Source: Talpa occidentalis
Lineage: Eukaryota > Chordata > Mammalia > Eulipotyphla > Talpidae
Assembly (NCBI RefSeq): GCF_014898055.3
Contig: NW_023600993.1
Span: 1,178,001 to 1,242,000 of the forward strand
Reading direction: 5' to 3'
DNA: 64,000 bases
Position 1 is the first letter of the stretch; every line of letters begins with the position of its first letter. The notes below the pieces were generated by a model. That model was given only the letters and a program-made list of their open reading frames with translations, was not told the origin of the DNA and searched no databases. Both the position numbers and the translations under genes were made by a program. Below are positions 22,520-33,729 of this stretch, in pieces.

Positions 22520-25360
22520 ACCAAACAAGTCACATCAGCTGGGCAAACAGAGTCCAAGCGGTGCCTCCAGCCCCCTCTGTTGTCCACACTCAGCAGGTGT
22601 CGGGGAGCCCGGCCTAGCTGCCTGCTTTCCCGCGTGTGCACTTCCAGCCTGCCTGCTGCGATGCCGCAGCACTGGCGCGGAGACGGACCTGTGCCAGCGC
22701 CCGCACACCCACTGGACTGGCCGGGGGGCCGCATGTGCGATGTTTCTCAGGTACCGATCGGACCCCCCAGAACATTCAGGAGTTGGCGTTGCTTGGCCCA
22801 GGTGCACGGGCGGGTGTTGGCTTGCCCTCTTGATGGCGCCGTGTGATCTGGGCGGGGTGCTGGGCTCCAGCCAAGGGACTTGGCGCTGGCGCTGTGGCAG
22901 CCTGGTCCCCTGGGTGCTTTTCTCATGCTGCTCCCCGAGGCTTCGACCTCCTCTTTTCCGGAGGGAAGGCCAGCCTCCTGTGCCCCCTAGTTCACTCCAC
23001 AGGTCATTGTCGGCGACGGACTCTGTGGGCCCTGGAAACCTCTCGCAGCCGCTCTTTGCGGCACAGATGGGGAGTTGGCCCCTGTCACAAGTTGAGTCGG
23101 CATGTCATTCCTTATTCCCAAAGCAGGGGCCTCTGCTGTGCATGCTGCGGGGGGCCCTGATCACCTGAGAGCTGCACCCCACTGCCTCACCCCACACACG
23201 CTGTCCCAGGACTCACTGAAGGGTCGACCCATCAGAGGCGACTAATGATGGACCTGATATGGCCCTCGCCTCGCCCCCTTTGCTGTGCCTGGACTCATCC
23301 TGGTGGCTGGTCAGGTGCGTGGGGTGGGGGGCCTGCCCCTGGAGCTTTGGAGTGGCCAGGTCACCTGTGGCTGGGAAGCCTCTCACCCTCCCGGCCCTCG
23401 GGCACTCACGCTCCCTGTTCCGCTGGTCTCCGTCCCGTGAGGTGACAGGCTGCATGGGAGGGCCAGGGAGCCTCCGCAAGCTCTGCCAATAGCGCGGCCA
23501 CCACTCAGAGCAGTGACGTGTTTTGAAATTTTCACATTTGATTTATAAACACAAAGTCTCCGTTGACTTTATCCTCCTGTTTTTCAGTTTTTTCTTCCTA
23601 AAGAATGACAAATAACAGCTCAGGAATGTAGCCTGGAATGGAAGTATCAGAAACAGAGAAGCAGAGAGAATGAAAACATGCCTGCTCTCCCCCCCATAGC
23701 TGGGGCCTGTCCCCGGGTCTGTGTGAGGCAGTGAATTTCCCATGGAGGCGGCTTCTCCGTGCCCCGCCCTGTCTCCTGCCAGCCGGGTGCGTCTGGGGCT
23801 CCGCAGGGCAGAGCTGCTCGCGCGACAGGTGATGATTCTCCCTGTGATATGAAAGACTCTTGCTTGGTCTTCCTGTCAACCCTGGGATGGTATTTTGATT
23901 TGTAATTTTATATTGATTTTAATTTGCTTCATTATTTTCTTGGACCCATTGAGGAAATACATCAACCAGAAGCCTGTCTGACAAGAAGCAGAAAAGAGGC
24001 CTTGGGCAACGGTGCCGCCGCTGGCCTTCCTGACCTGCTGTCAGTGACTCTGCGGACCTGCCCTTCCCCTCCAGGCGGCGGCGGCTCGGGTCACCTGGCC
24101 GGCTGGGAGAGGCCGCGCGTCTGCGGGCATGGGGTCAGAGGCGCCTGGCCGGGGCAGGCGGAGCGTGCTGGTCGTCTGTGGTCCACGCCACCAGCTCATT
24201 ATGTCAAGGAGACCCGTGCACAGTTACAATGTTTTGGAAAACTGTGTGATGAGATGATTATTTGGAAAATTGCTTGTATGAAAAGGAATTGAATGGAAAT
24301 ATGTTTCCAAACAATTACATCTCTTTCTCTCGCCCTTTTCTGAAGGGTAGCAGGGAGGTGGCAGCCTGCAAGCTGCCTCCGCGGGGGCCGGTGAGGGGTC
24401 AGGCTGATGCGCTATAGACACTGACGCGCGGGACGTGCACAAACTAATCTTGAAAACGGACGGTCTTCACGCCGTGCGGAACATGGTTTTCAGCTGAGAG
24501 CAGGGACTTGAACGGGGTCGTTTGAGAGTTACTCGCAGCTGTGCTGGTTCTCGACGCCTCTGGGTCCTGGGGGCTGAGGATCTGAACGCTGTGGCCAGTG
24601 GAGCAGGAGAGCAAGGGGCGGGCCCCAGCTGCAGAGCTCTGCGGGCCGCGTCCAGCTCCCTAGTCTTCCTCTCCACAGCGGTGACACGTCCGTGTGGCAA
24701 CGCCAGATCTCTGTGGAGATGCCGTGAGGACTGGCACTGGGCCTGGAGCCCTAGGGAAGGCAGTCCTGGGGCCGCATCCTGCTGGCACTGCGTGAAGTCA
24801 CAGTCTCTTAGTGTGACGTCATCGCCCGCAGGGGATGCAGGCAGGTGACTGACTGGCTGTAGGTCTTCTGGCGGATGGGAGTCCCAGTCACCGGCCCGTC
24901 TGTCCCAGGGCTGACGGGACGTGCTGTCTGCTGGCCAGCGGAGGACGTGCGTCCTGGAGACCCTGGCCCGCCAAGCGTGGCCCTTGCGGTGTTGGTCCCT
25001 GGAAGCACTTTGGCCCCGAGTGGCTCAGTCCTGTTTCCTGCAGTGTTTGTGCTTGTCGTGCAGGTTGCACTGGGAGTACAGAGGACGTCGTTTTTGAAAA
25101 ATAAGCTCCCTTTTTCTGATACGTGTTAGCAGAGCCTGTGCATTGCGTCGACCTTCGACAAGCTTTCCAGGCGCTTCTGGATTTTGGGTCCCCTGCAGCC
25201 GTGTGTTCCTGTGAGTGTGAGTTAGCTGGACTTCGCTGTGGTGGCCAGGGACACCGTAAGAACTGAAGCGAAAGCCCGGAGTCACGTGACATTGGGAGCA
25301 TGCCTGCCATCGTGCCTGGTGAACCCGCGAGCTAGGGCCACACGTGTGCTTTCCAGCAAA
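22520..25360. other. GC-rich unique non-coding sequence with small AT islands
   Basis: No gene is recognised. Overlapping frames of 90-142 codons on both strands have no domain. Short AT-rich islands occur at 23515-23640, 23890-23940 and 24200-24330, the last resembling conserved non-coding DNA. A GGCGGCGGCGG run is at about 24072-24084. Confidence 0.4.
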
Positions 25361-25364
25361 TATA

Positions 25365-25575
25365 TGGCTTTAAATAAAATTTTATGCTACATATTCTTAT
25401 ACATAAATTGAATTAATGTTCAATTTGAAAGCTTAGAAAAGGTAATATATCAAAGCTATTGTGGGGAAAGTAATGAAAAACTTATCAAAAGTCATCAAAT
25501 AATAAACAAAAAATAGGTAAATCTAAGTGCTGTGACTTAGACATGAGAATCACATAGTGTAATTAGACTCACCCA
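25365..25575. other. AT-rich island, possible conserved non-coding element
   Basis: About 200 bp of very AT-rich, CpG-free sequence with AATAAA, ATTAAT and TAATTAG motifs, sharply bounded by GC-rich DNA. No repeat is recognised. Confidence 0.3.
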
Positions 25576-25756
25576 GAAAAAGAGGAAGCCCATGTACACG
25601 GAATCAGTGACTTCCCAGGGTTTCTGTCAGGACAGGAGAGAAGAGCACGCTAGAGGAGTGCATCTTTTCGTGGCAGTGCACATTGTCCGAGGTCATTCAA
25701 GCAGAGAGAGTCAGTTCCTGGTGGGGTGGGGCAGGGTAGCAGAACCGGAAGAGAGA

Positions 25757-25802
25757 GTGTGTGTGTGTGTGTGTGTGTGTGCGTGCGTGCGCGCGCGTGC
25801 GT
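25757..25802 (+). repeat. (GT)12 followed by GCGT/GC alternating tract
   Basis: GT repeats run to 25780, then GCGTGCGTGCGCGCGCGTGC to 25800. The whole 46 bp is strictly alternating purine-pyrimidine, which favours Z-DNA under negative supercoiling. The alternating C/V/R and H/T frames are artefacts of it. Confidence 0.95.
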
Positions 25803-25809
25803 TACCCGT

Positions 25810-26440
25810 GGGCCGGCTTGCGTGGTGTCCCAATGGTGCCTGTTCCCATGAGCCGTCAGCAGGAGTCCGTGCGCCGCTGTTCCAGAACACAGCAGAGGGG
25901 AGCCTGAGGTGGAGCTCAGGAAGCAGAGCCCTGGGCAGTGCCGCCTGGGATGCTGGAGCCTCCTGGCCAGGGGCTCCCCATGCTGAGCCCTGTAGCCCTT
26001 ACCCTGCAACTTGCAAAGGATGAGACTCGACCCCCAAGGAGTGAGCTCTGGGTGTTGACCAGAGCCCGAGGCTGGGGCTCTCGTGATGGGGTTAGCACCC
26101 CAACGGAAGACCCCCCGGGATCCCTCACCCCTGCAACCAGGTGAACCCGGCAGGAGGTATCACCGGGTCCCCACAGCACTGACCCCTGGGGTTCCCGGGG
26201 TCGACCTCTCCGACAGGACTCGAGAGGGCAGGCTGCTGCTGGGCCGCCGAGACCGAGCTGCCCTGTGACCCCACCCGCTGTGCTGTCCACCCCTTCCCTA
26301 TCTGGGTTTTCCAGGATTGCAAAACACACAGATGGTGATGGAGAAATACAACAAAGCCCTTTCCTTGGAAAACCGCAGTCTGTGTCGGCCTGGCCGTCAG
26401 CTCCCAGAGGTAATGACAGGCTGCTCATTCGGGCACCACT
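25810..26440. other. GC-rich unique non-coding sequence
   Basis: A 170-codon minus frame (25916-26428) and several opposing frames have no domain. No repeat is recognised. Confidence 0.4.
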
Positions 26441-26449
26441 TTGCTTGAC

Positions 26450-27300
26450 TTAGTCTTGAAAATTCGCTGGTCTGGCCAGGGATGAACAAGGAGCAGGTGT
26501 AGGCTTTGGCAAGCAAAGCAGAAGTAGGTGTGTACACGTGTTCATAGTTACGAACAGGAGCTTTAAGCTGAAAGCATACTTGCTTTTATAACAGCTCTCT
26601 TTTAAGATGTACTTTTTCTATTTAATTTGGGTTCTCCTGTTCTAAAACAGGTAAGAACATTCAATAAAAGTCCTTTCTCAATATTCTAAACTATAAAATC
26701 CATAGGAATTGACTTAATAAGAAATGTCAATCATAATATTTGCCAAGGAACATGAAGTCGGCGTAAAAAGGTAAAAAGTGCATATTAGCCAGAATTTGGT
26801 TTCATCTTCATGGTAGAATTCAAAAAATGGTCGTGAGATCTGAGGAAATAATGTGCATGAGTAGGCAAGGGGATTTTGAAACTATGTGGGAATCTTAAAA
26901 AAAAAAAAAGAATTTGTAGATTTTAAGCAGCTCGAGCAAGTCCAGCGGCGCAGACAGACGGCGTGCACGCCCACCTCAGCGTCCCTGGGGCCGGGGCTTC
27001 GGAGGCCGGGTGAGCGGGCCGGAGTCGGGCTACGTGGTGAGAGAGATGGCCGTGACGCGGTATCACCTGCCCGTTGAAATGAAGAATAATTATTTAGTAA
27101 ACGTAAGACACATAATCAGAAACGGCTTCAGATGACGTTCCGGTACCCCTGATTGGAGGTGAGAAAAGATGCCCTACACCCACAGGCATGTTAAATACAA
27201 ATACCCGCTGAGCTAGCAATATGCTATTTCAGTGATTCGAGTGTCAATAAAAAAGAACGTAAATGGCAAAGACAACAGGTAGGTGAAGATCACTAGCCAA
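26450..27300. other. AT-rich sequence with a GC-rich interruption
   Basis: 26450-26900 and 27080-27280 are AT-rich and look like conserved non-coding DNA. A short CpG-rich piece at 26940-27070 separates them. A run of 13 A lies at about 26897-26909. No known repeat or gene is recognised. Confidence 0.3.
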
Positions 27301-27639
27301 GAGTGAAAGTGTCTGCAAAGCTTTAAGTAGAAAGAGCGGCGCTTCCTGCCTCTGAGGCCGAGGACAGATGGCGGCTAAGGGACCAGGGCTTGAGCCCAGA
27401 CGGAGCTGTCGAGCCTGAAGAGCAGGCGTGCAGGCTGCCCTCGCACTCAGTTTCTCTTCATAACCAAAGGATGTAGCTACATGTTGCGTTTCACGTGTGA
27501 GGCCGGGCAACGTGGAGCGGACCCAGCACCCGGCCCTTGGCCATCGTCAGCAGACACAGGCTCACAGGGGCTCGTCATAAGCCTCAAAATTACCCACTTC
27601 CTCCATCCTGAACGTTTATTATTTAAAAACATTGGAATC

Positions 27640-27899
27640 TGGGTCTCCCTGGTGACGCGGGGGTTAATCTCAGCGCTCTCAAGCTGGTGCCAGCTGCTGC
27701 GGCCTGAGTTCGATCCCCGGCCAGGGAACCACCCACGTGGTGCAGCAGACCTCTCCTGCCTCCCCGCTGCTCCCCTCAGCAGTGTGTTTCAGTAGATCTG
27801 CCTGTTCTGCTCCCCACTCTGTCTCTGGGGAGTCCTCTCACCCCCCGCACCCCTGGCCTGCACCCCAGCTCTTGTATGCATAAATACATAAAATAAATC
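27640..27899 (+). repeat. tRNA-derived T+ SINE, diverged subfamily
   Basis: The head is GGGTCTCCCTGGTGACGCGG with a damaged A box. The B box GAGTTCGATCC is intact near 27707-27717. It shares the GTGTGTTTCAGTAGATC variant with the 22250 copy. The tail is ATGCATAAATACATAAAATAAATCTTT. The duplication TTTAAAAACATTGGAATC (27622-27639) recurs at 27900-27917 with one mismatch, again a TT/AAAA insertion site. Confidence 0.9.
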
Positions 27900-27919
27900 T
27901 TTAAAAACATTGCAATCAG

Positions 27920-29640
27920 TTAAATGTATGAAGGTTTTTAATACTCTTTTAAAAGGACAAAATCAGTAATTTTAATCTGATCTCTGCTTCATTAAGAACT
28001 TTCTCAAAAAAAAGCAAACATTTAAAAATGAACAATGATACAAATAATATATATATATAAAATTTAAAAAGTAATTTTCTCAAGTTTGAAAAATGAGGTG
28101 AGCAGGGAAATTTAGGGTGTCAGGTGGCATTTCAGTAAGTTTATTCAAAGTTGTAAGAGGTGGACACCGAGGAACACCCTCACTCGGTCAGTTGGGGCTC
28201 TTTGTGGAGACACTGACAGGCACAAAAACACTCAACCAAAGAGATGCCCTGGGGCGGGTGGGAGGGAGGGGCTGGCACAGCGGAAGGGAGGTGGGCACTG
28301 GCCTGTGGCAGCAGGGCCCATTGCTGGGCGTGTCCGGAGTGAGCCGCCCTCCTCTTTGTTGCCCGGAGTGGGCATATCCCACCGGAGTGGGTGGCGGCCT
28401 CGGGGTGTTGCTGGCCTCGGTCTGGGCTGGAGGCTCCTGCGGGCAGGCAGCGCCGCCGATGCACCCTGAGGTGGGTGTGTTGGCAGAGTGGGGTGCCGCC
28501 TCTGGACAGGAGTAGGGTGGGCGGTGGAGCATCAGCTCCCCCAGGGCCCCTCTCGGGTGTCTCCAGGACCCACAGTGCCACTTGGGGTGGGATTGTGTGA
28601 TTCTTACATTCCTGTTACTGATTTTTCTCTTTCCCCAATTTTGCCAAAAATAGATGCTTTTTCAAAAGTTTATTTTTCAAATAAAATAGAAATTAAGGAA
28701 CAAGAAATGACTAGATCATGTAACTAGGTGTTTGTTTGGAGGCCGCCAGGCCCGGGCTCTGGCCCCTGAGGGCCCGTGCAGTGGGGAGTCGTGGCTGCTC
28801 AGCCTGTTGTGGGGCCCCCCCCACAAGCTTCGTTGAGGATCCCCCAAGCGACCTCAGTGCAGCCCCAGCCGCCTGCCGTGTGGAAGCAGCTGTTTAGTGC
28901 GGGGATGCAGCTCAGCTTTGCTCTCTGTCGTCATGCGGTGGCAGCGGTGGGTGAGCAGGCTGCTGAGGACAGCAGTGGACGCCGGGCGGGTCAGCGGGTG
29001 GTGGTGGACACGCTGCATGAAGGTTTTCATCCTGTGTCGTCTCCCAGTGTCCTTGATCCGTTTGACAGCAAAATTGGGTTTTGGAAAGGTCACCACTTTT
29101 CGTGCTGTAGTGGAGGCTTGCCCCGCACACACCTGTCTCATCTCCAGATGTGTGGGAGCCCCAGGGGTGCTAGGTGATGGCAGGACGGGCGCAGGGCCCA
29201 CTGTCAGTACTATTCAAAGCTTGCAGCTTATTCATGCCTGTTCCGGAGAAGAAGGGGTTCAGAAGGGAGCGGAGAGCTTCTGTCACAGGCCACACGTGCC
29301 TGGGCCTCCAGCCCGCCCCCGGGTGCTCTGAGCGCGTGTTACTCCTGTTCACAAGCGCTGCAGGAGGGACGAGTTCCCGCTGTGACTCTGACATCTGGAA
29401 TCGCCAGGGGTGTTGGAGAGTTACAGCCGGCGAGCTGGGCAGCAGGGCCTGGCAGCCACATTTTCTGGTCTGAAAGCTTATTCCTTCTGGCTCCTTGGGG
29501 GAGAAGTGGCTTCTCTAAAGAAAGAGTTCAGCTTTTTCAAGCTTTTCATTTATATCAATAAAAAAGCTTGATGACATGTTACAGCTTCCAGGACCTCAAG
29601 AGCATTTTGTGACAGTAAATCCTAGGGTAGGTGTAGTTAC
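27920..29640. other. unique non-coding sequence, AT-rich then GC-rich
   Basis: 27920-28110 is AT-rich with a short (AT)n at about 28047-28059. 28110-28600 is GC-rich with frames up to 133 codons and no domain. 28600-28730 is AT-rich again. 28740-29470 is GC-rich. 29490-29650 is AT-rich. No gene or known repeat. Confidence 0.4.
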
Positions 29641-29877
29641 TTCAGTTCTATTTTTTTAAACCCTTGTTCTTCCCCCACCCGTCAGCCGCCGGGAGTGAGC
29701 AGAAGTCTCTGCAAAGGGAAGGCCGCGGACGGAAAACAGCGCGGGTGTGGGGTTGGGGCTCTGGGCCGGGCCGGGTGAGCGCCCATCTCCTGAGGGCTGT
29801 GGGGAGAGAAGGTGCAGCCGAATTATTTCTTCAATAACTCAGCAGTGGGAGTGCTGACGTTCTCCGCCGACAGTGCG

Positions 29878-29941
29878 CATGGGTGTGTCCATAGGTGTGT
29901 CCATGGGTGTGTCCATAGGTGTGCCCATAGGTGTGCCCATA
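29878..29941 (+). repeat. 12-bp tandem repeat
   Basis: About five copies of a GTGTCCATAGGT unit, with CATGGGT and GTGCCC variants in a partly ordered pattern. The minus frame over it reads a repeating YGHT peptide and is not a gene. Confidence 0.9.
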
Positions 29942-29944
29942 TGA

Positions 29945-32800
29945 AACTTTATCTTCCGTCAAAGCTCTTGATGAAACCAAATCCACTCCACCTCGGGAAG
30001 CTCCGTCCCGGGCAGAGGCCGGCTGTCCGCAGCGCACACAGCTCACGTGCCTGAGTTTACGCTTTTTCTTGGAACATCTGGTTTCTTTGGTGTTTCCCTC
30101 CCCCGTATCCCTTTTTTCCTAACCTCAGTTATGATTCACCTGCCGCGGGGCTAGCTGGGCAGCGTCTCTGTGGCTGACCTTCCTGCAGGGCTGCTGCAGC
30201 ACAGCAGGGCGGGCCCCCTGGGTCTCTCCAGCCCTCAGGCCATTGTGAAGGCCACATCAGCACTGACTTGTGTGGTAAGTTGCCGTGTCTCTCACCCACC
30301 ATAAACACCCTGAAGTTGGTGCCAATGTGAATCCAGCACCGTGCCTCCCACTGCCTTTGAAATCAGCCCCCCTGAAAAGTGGGGGGGGGCACGCGTGAGT
30401 CTCCTCCTCTGCAGGCAGCAGCCGTGCACCCAGTGTTTACGGTCCTGGAGGGGCCCACCGTTATAATTTAGAATAATCATAATGGCAGCATAGAAACCCT
30501 CTTTAGGGTGCCCCAGAAACGTCATCCTCCTGGAAACGCTTCCGTCTCCACAGCAGCCGCGCTCCGGCATCTCGAGGGAGAGGTCTGCAGGAAATGGGAG
30601 CTGGAGCTTGTGGGGGGCTGCATCCTCAGGATGGAGAAATGCCGGATCATTTGGGCGCTGGCAAGAGCAGGCTGAGCAGACTCCCCCTTAGAGCTCCGGG
30701 GGACCCACTTTAATTCACAAGGCACATTCATTCCTGCCTCCCTCACACACATGCCATTGTGGGACGCGTCCTCCCGGTGAAATGCGGCTCGGGACGATCC
30801 CAGGAGGCCTGCAGGGCCAGCACCACAGGCCCCGTGGCCCAGGTCAGCGCCAGCCGCCACGCACAGCCCCGGCCCGGGAGGCAGGTGCACACGGCCGTCC
30901 CGCGAGGCCACGCAGCGGGGGGAATCTCGCCGAGGTGGCCGAGATTTAGTGAAACCTAAAACTGTGTTCTCGGTGCGTGGACGAGAACTGCCGCTCCGCA
31001 CAGCTCAGTGTCTGGCTCGCACGCTCTGGCGCAGCCGGCAGATTTGCGATAAGCTCTGTTGTTGCGCTATTATTTCTTCATGTGCCGCAGCTTGAATTTG
31101 TTCTTTGTGTGCTGAACGTCCTGCCCGTGAAGCCTTTGTTCCCGGCAGCGACTGCCATGGCTTTCCAGCGAGAAGCCGGTGGACGGACTCCGTGGCCGGC
31201 TGGCGGAGGTGGTGGCGGCCGCGGGGACGGGGGTCCGTCCCCCCTCGCTCCGCCCGTCGTGAGACCATGTGATGCGGAGGCCGATGACACGGAGACGACG
31301 GGATCTGGTTTTCATGTTTACTCAAGCGGAGCACGTGGGCCGCTCTGGTTGCTGTGGTCAGCGTTGGGGCCGCGGTGTGGGCAGGTCGTGTGGGAGAATA
31401 CGGGGCGCCGACACCTGCTTCCTTGGCCTGACTCGGAGAATGACTTGAATACCCCAGGGGCAGCGTTCACATGGCAAAAGATCTCCTCCGCCTGGGCCCC
31501 AAGGTCCCCCAGGAGGACATGGTGCAGTGTGCCCGGGTGTCCTCTGTCCTGTGGTGCTGCTAACCCGCAGGTATTTAAATGAGCAGACGTGATTCAGATG
31601 TTAACGGCGCGCGGGTCCCGGGTTCACAGCGTGTGACTCACAGCAGCTGAAGGAGGCGCAGCCCACACGCCACGGGACGGGACGGGCTGCGGGAAACGTC
31701 ACTACTCACGAGGACCCGCGCGCCCGGCCTCACGTGGGGTGGCACGGACAGGCCTTGACACCGGCGTGCTGGGAGTGGCAGCTGCGCTGTGACCTGTGTC
31801 ACCCAGGAGGGACTCTCGGGGGAGGACGAGCGGCCGGAGCATGTGGGAGGGGGGTGCTGAGCACCCCAAGCTGCACCCTCAGTGGGCCAGAGGGCAGGGC
31901 CACTGTGTGCACATTTTCCATCGCAGGAACAGATTCCAGTAGTCAAAGGACCTGGAGTTGAGGTCGGGAATACTGAACATGCGCTGAAGACGCTCCTGGC
32001 CAGGCCTCGCCCGGCCCTGAGCCGCTGGCTGTGGCCGGCAAGGGAGGAGGGGCAGGGCGGTAAGAGGCAGGCCCCGAGGCCTGCGCCAGGGGCCCCTCCC
32101 ACGTCTCTGAGAAGCGATGACTCAGTGCGGGGTGAGCAGGGCAGTTGCTGATCTCGGGGGCGGCCTGGCCACCGAGTGAACGCAGCCTCGGTCCATCCCC
32201 ACGCACTGCACGGACACCAAGAGCCGAGGGGGCTTCTGCGGCCTTTCCCGGGCCATTTTCGGCCTCACGGGTAGAAGGTTTGGCAGGGGAAGACGAGGAG
32301 GGAAAGACGAGGACGACAGAATAAGTTTACAAGGGGGCTTCATGCCTTCCCGGGCGAACCTCACGGACCCAAGGTGGTCGGGGAAGCGGCGCCTATTGTC
32401 AGGGGAAGGTGGGTTTTCATGGGGCGGGGAGAGGGAAGCCGGGCTTGCCGGTAACGAGGAACAGCTGTTTTCTGACGGTATCAGCAGGTCCTCATTCTCG
32501 CCCCTACGTGGGCTCCACCAGATGCCTTTTCACCCTAGGGACTGGTTCCTGCCAGACCTTTCTATAGACACCCGCACTGCCTCCGTTTCCCGAAGCCGAG
32601 GGGCCGCTGGGAAAGGGGGTTCACCCAGGGGCTGGATGAGAGCCTGGGCCTGGCCACCTCCCCCTGGCCTGGGCTGCCACGGGCCTGGGTGGTGCCGGAC
32701 CCGGCAGGACCCCGGGAGAATCCTGCAAAGTGTCCCGGCATAGGGCCTGAGCTCAGCCAGGCCCCAACTGATTTGTAGGGACCGGGGGTGTCAGGTTAGT
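29945..32800. other. GC-rich unique non-coding sequence
   Basis: Frames up to 201 codons (30977-31582, plus) overlap opposite-strand frames and show no domain. A G run at about 30381-30389 and CpG-dense patches at 30890-31000 and 31180-31300 are present. No known repeat. Confidence 0.4.
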
Positions 32801-32809
32801 ACAAGTTGG

Positions 32810-32846
32810 AGAGTGTGTGTGAGTGTGTGTGAGCCAGCGTGTGTGT
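32810..32846 (+). repeat. GT-rich imperfect repeat
   Basis: Two GAGTGTGTGT units followed by GAGCCAGCGTGTGTGT, an imperfect GT microsatellite. Confidence 0.8.
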
Positions 32847-33039
32847 CAAGTGCCTAAGTTTCTACTCACGGAGCCTAAAGCGAGTCCCCGCCGAGGAGGC
32901 GACGTGTGCAGCCTCGACCCATGTGCCTGAATCTCCAAACTGACGGCTGTTTGCCTCAAAAGGAGACAGGAAAGCAGTCCTGGAAATGAGGGTGTGTTGC
33001 TCAGCAAGTGTTGGAATACCCTTTCTCCCGCCCCCTTGT

Positions 33040-33720
33040 CCTCCTTGCTTGCTTCTCGCTCCCTGCGGGACGGCCGCGGATTGGGCGCCCTGTGCACCCC
33101 GATGCTCCCGGCCCCCTCTGCTGCGGGGGGGGGGGGGTGCCTGGGGCCTTTGTCAGCACAGCTCCCCCGCAGGAGGGAACGCCAGCTCGGCTTGGTTTTA
33201 TGCCGCATCTTGGTGGTGGTTCTGTAACACGGCGCTCTCGACCTCCGCTCGTCATCTTCCGGCTAAAGCCAGACCCTGGCCGCTGCGACTGTCCCAGGCA
33301 GGTTCTCTGTGCTTCTGGCCTTGGATTCTGTGATCTCCATGGCGGCCCTCTGAGGCCCGAAGGAAAACGCCTTCCTTCAGTGGGGGGCTTGGCGGCCAGA
33401 GCGGCGAGTGACTTGGGGAAGGTACCCCAGCGGCGGAGGCGGGCGCTTGGGCCGGGCGAGCCAACTGGGAGGTGCTGGGCGGGCAGGTCCCGCTCTCTGC
33501 CCTCCAGCTGTGGTTCCTCCTTGGTTCCCGCCCCCCCGCCTCCGCCGCAGCGCGCCCCTGTGTCAGCCGGGCCCGCAGACACTGTGGGAAGAGCACATGC
33601 CGTGTCCGGCGACGCATCACGTCACACAGGGCGACGCATCGGGCTGCTGTGCAGCGTCCGGCCCTGGCACAGCATGCGGCTTGGGAATGTGATGAGTTGT
33701 TTGCGATATCGATCACCCCA
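33040..33720. promoter_or_regulatory. CpG-rich block with 13-G run
   Basis: CpG-dense over most of its length, with an uninterrupted run of 13 G at 33125-33137. Frames of 193-267 codons on both strands cover it and conflict with each other, so none is believed. No convincing promoter element or splice donor. Possible orphan CpG island. Confidence 0.3.
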
Positions 33721-33729
33721 TGAGCATCT

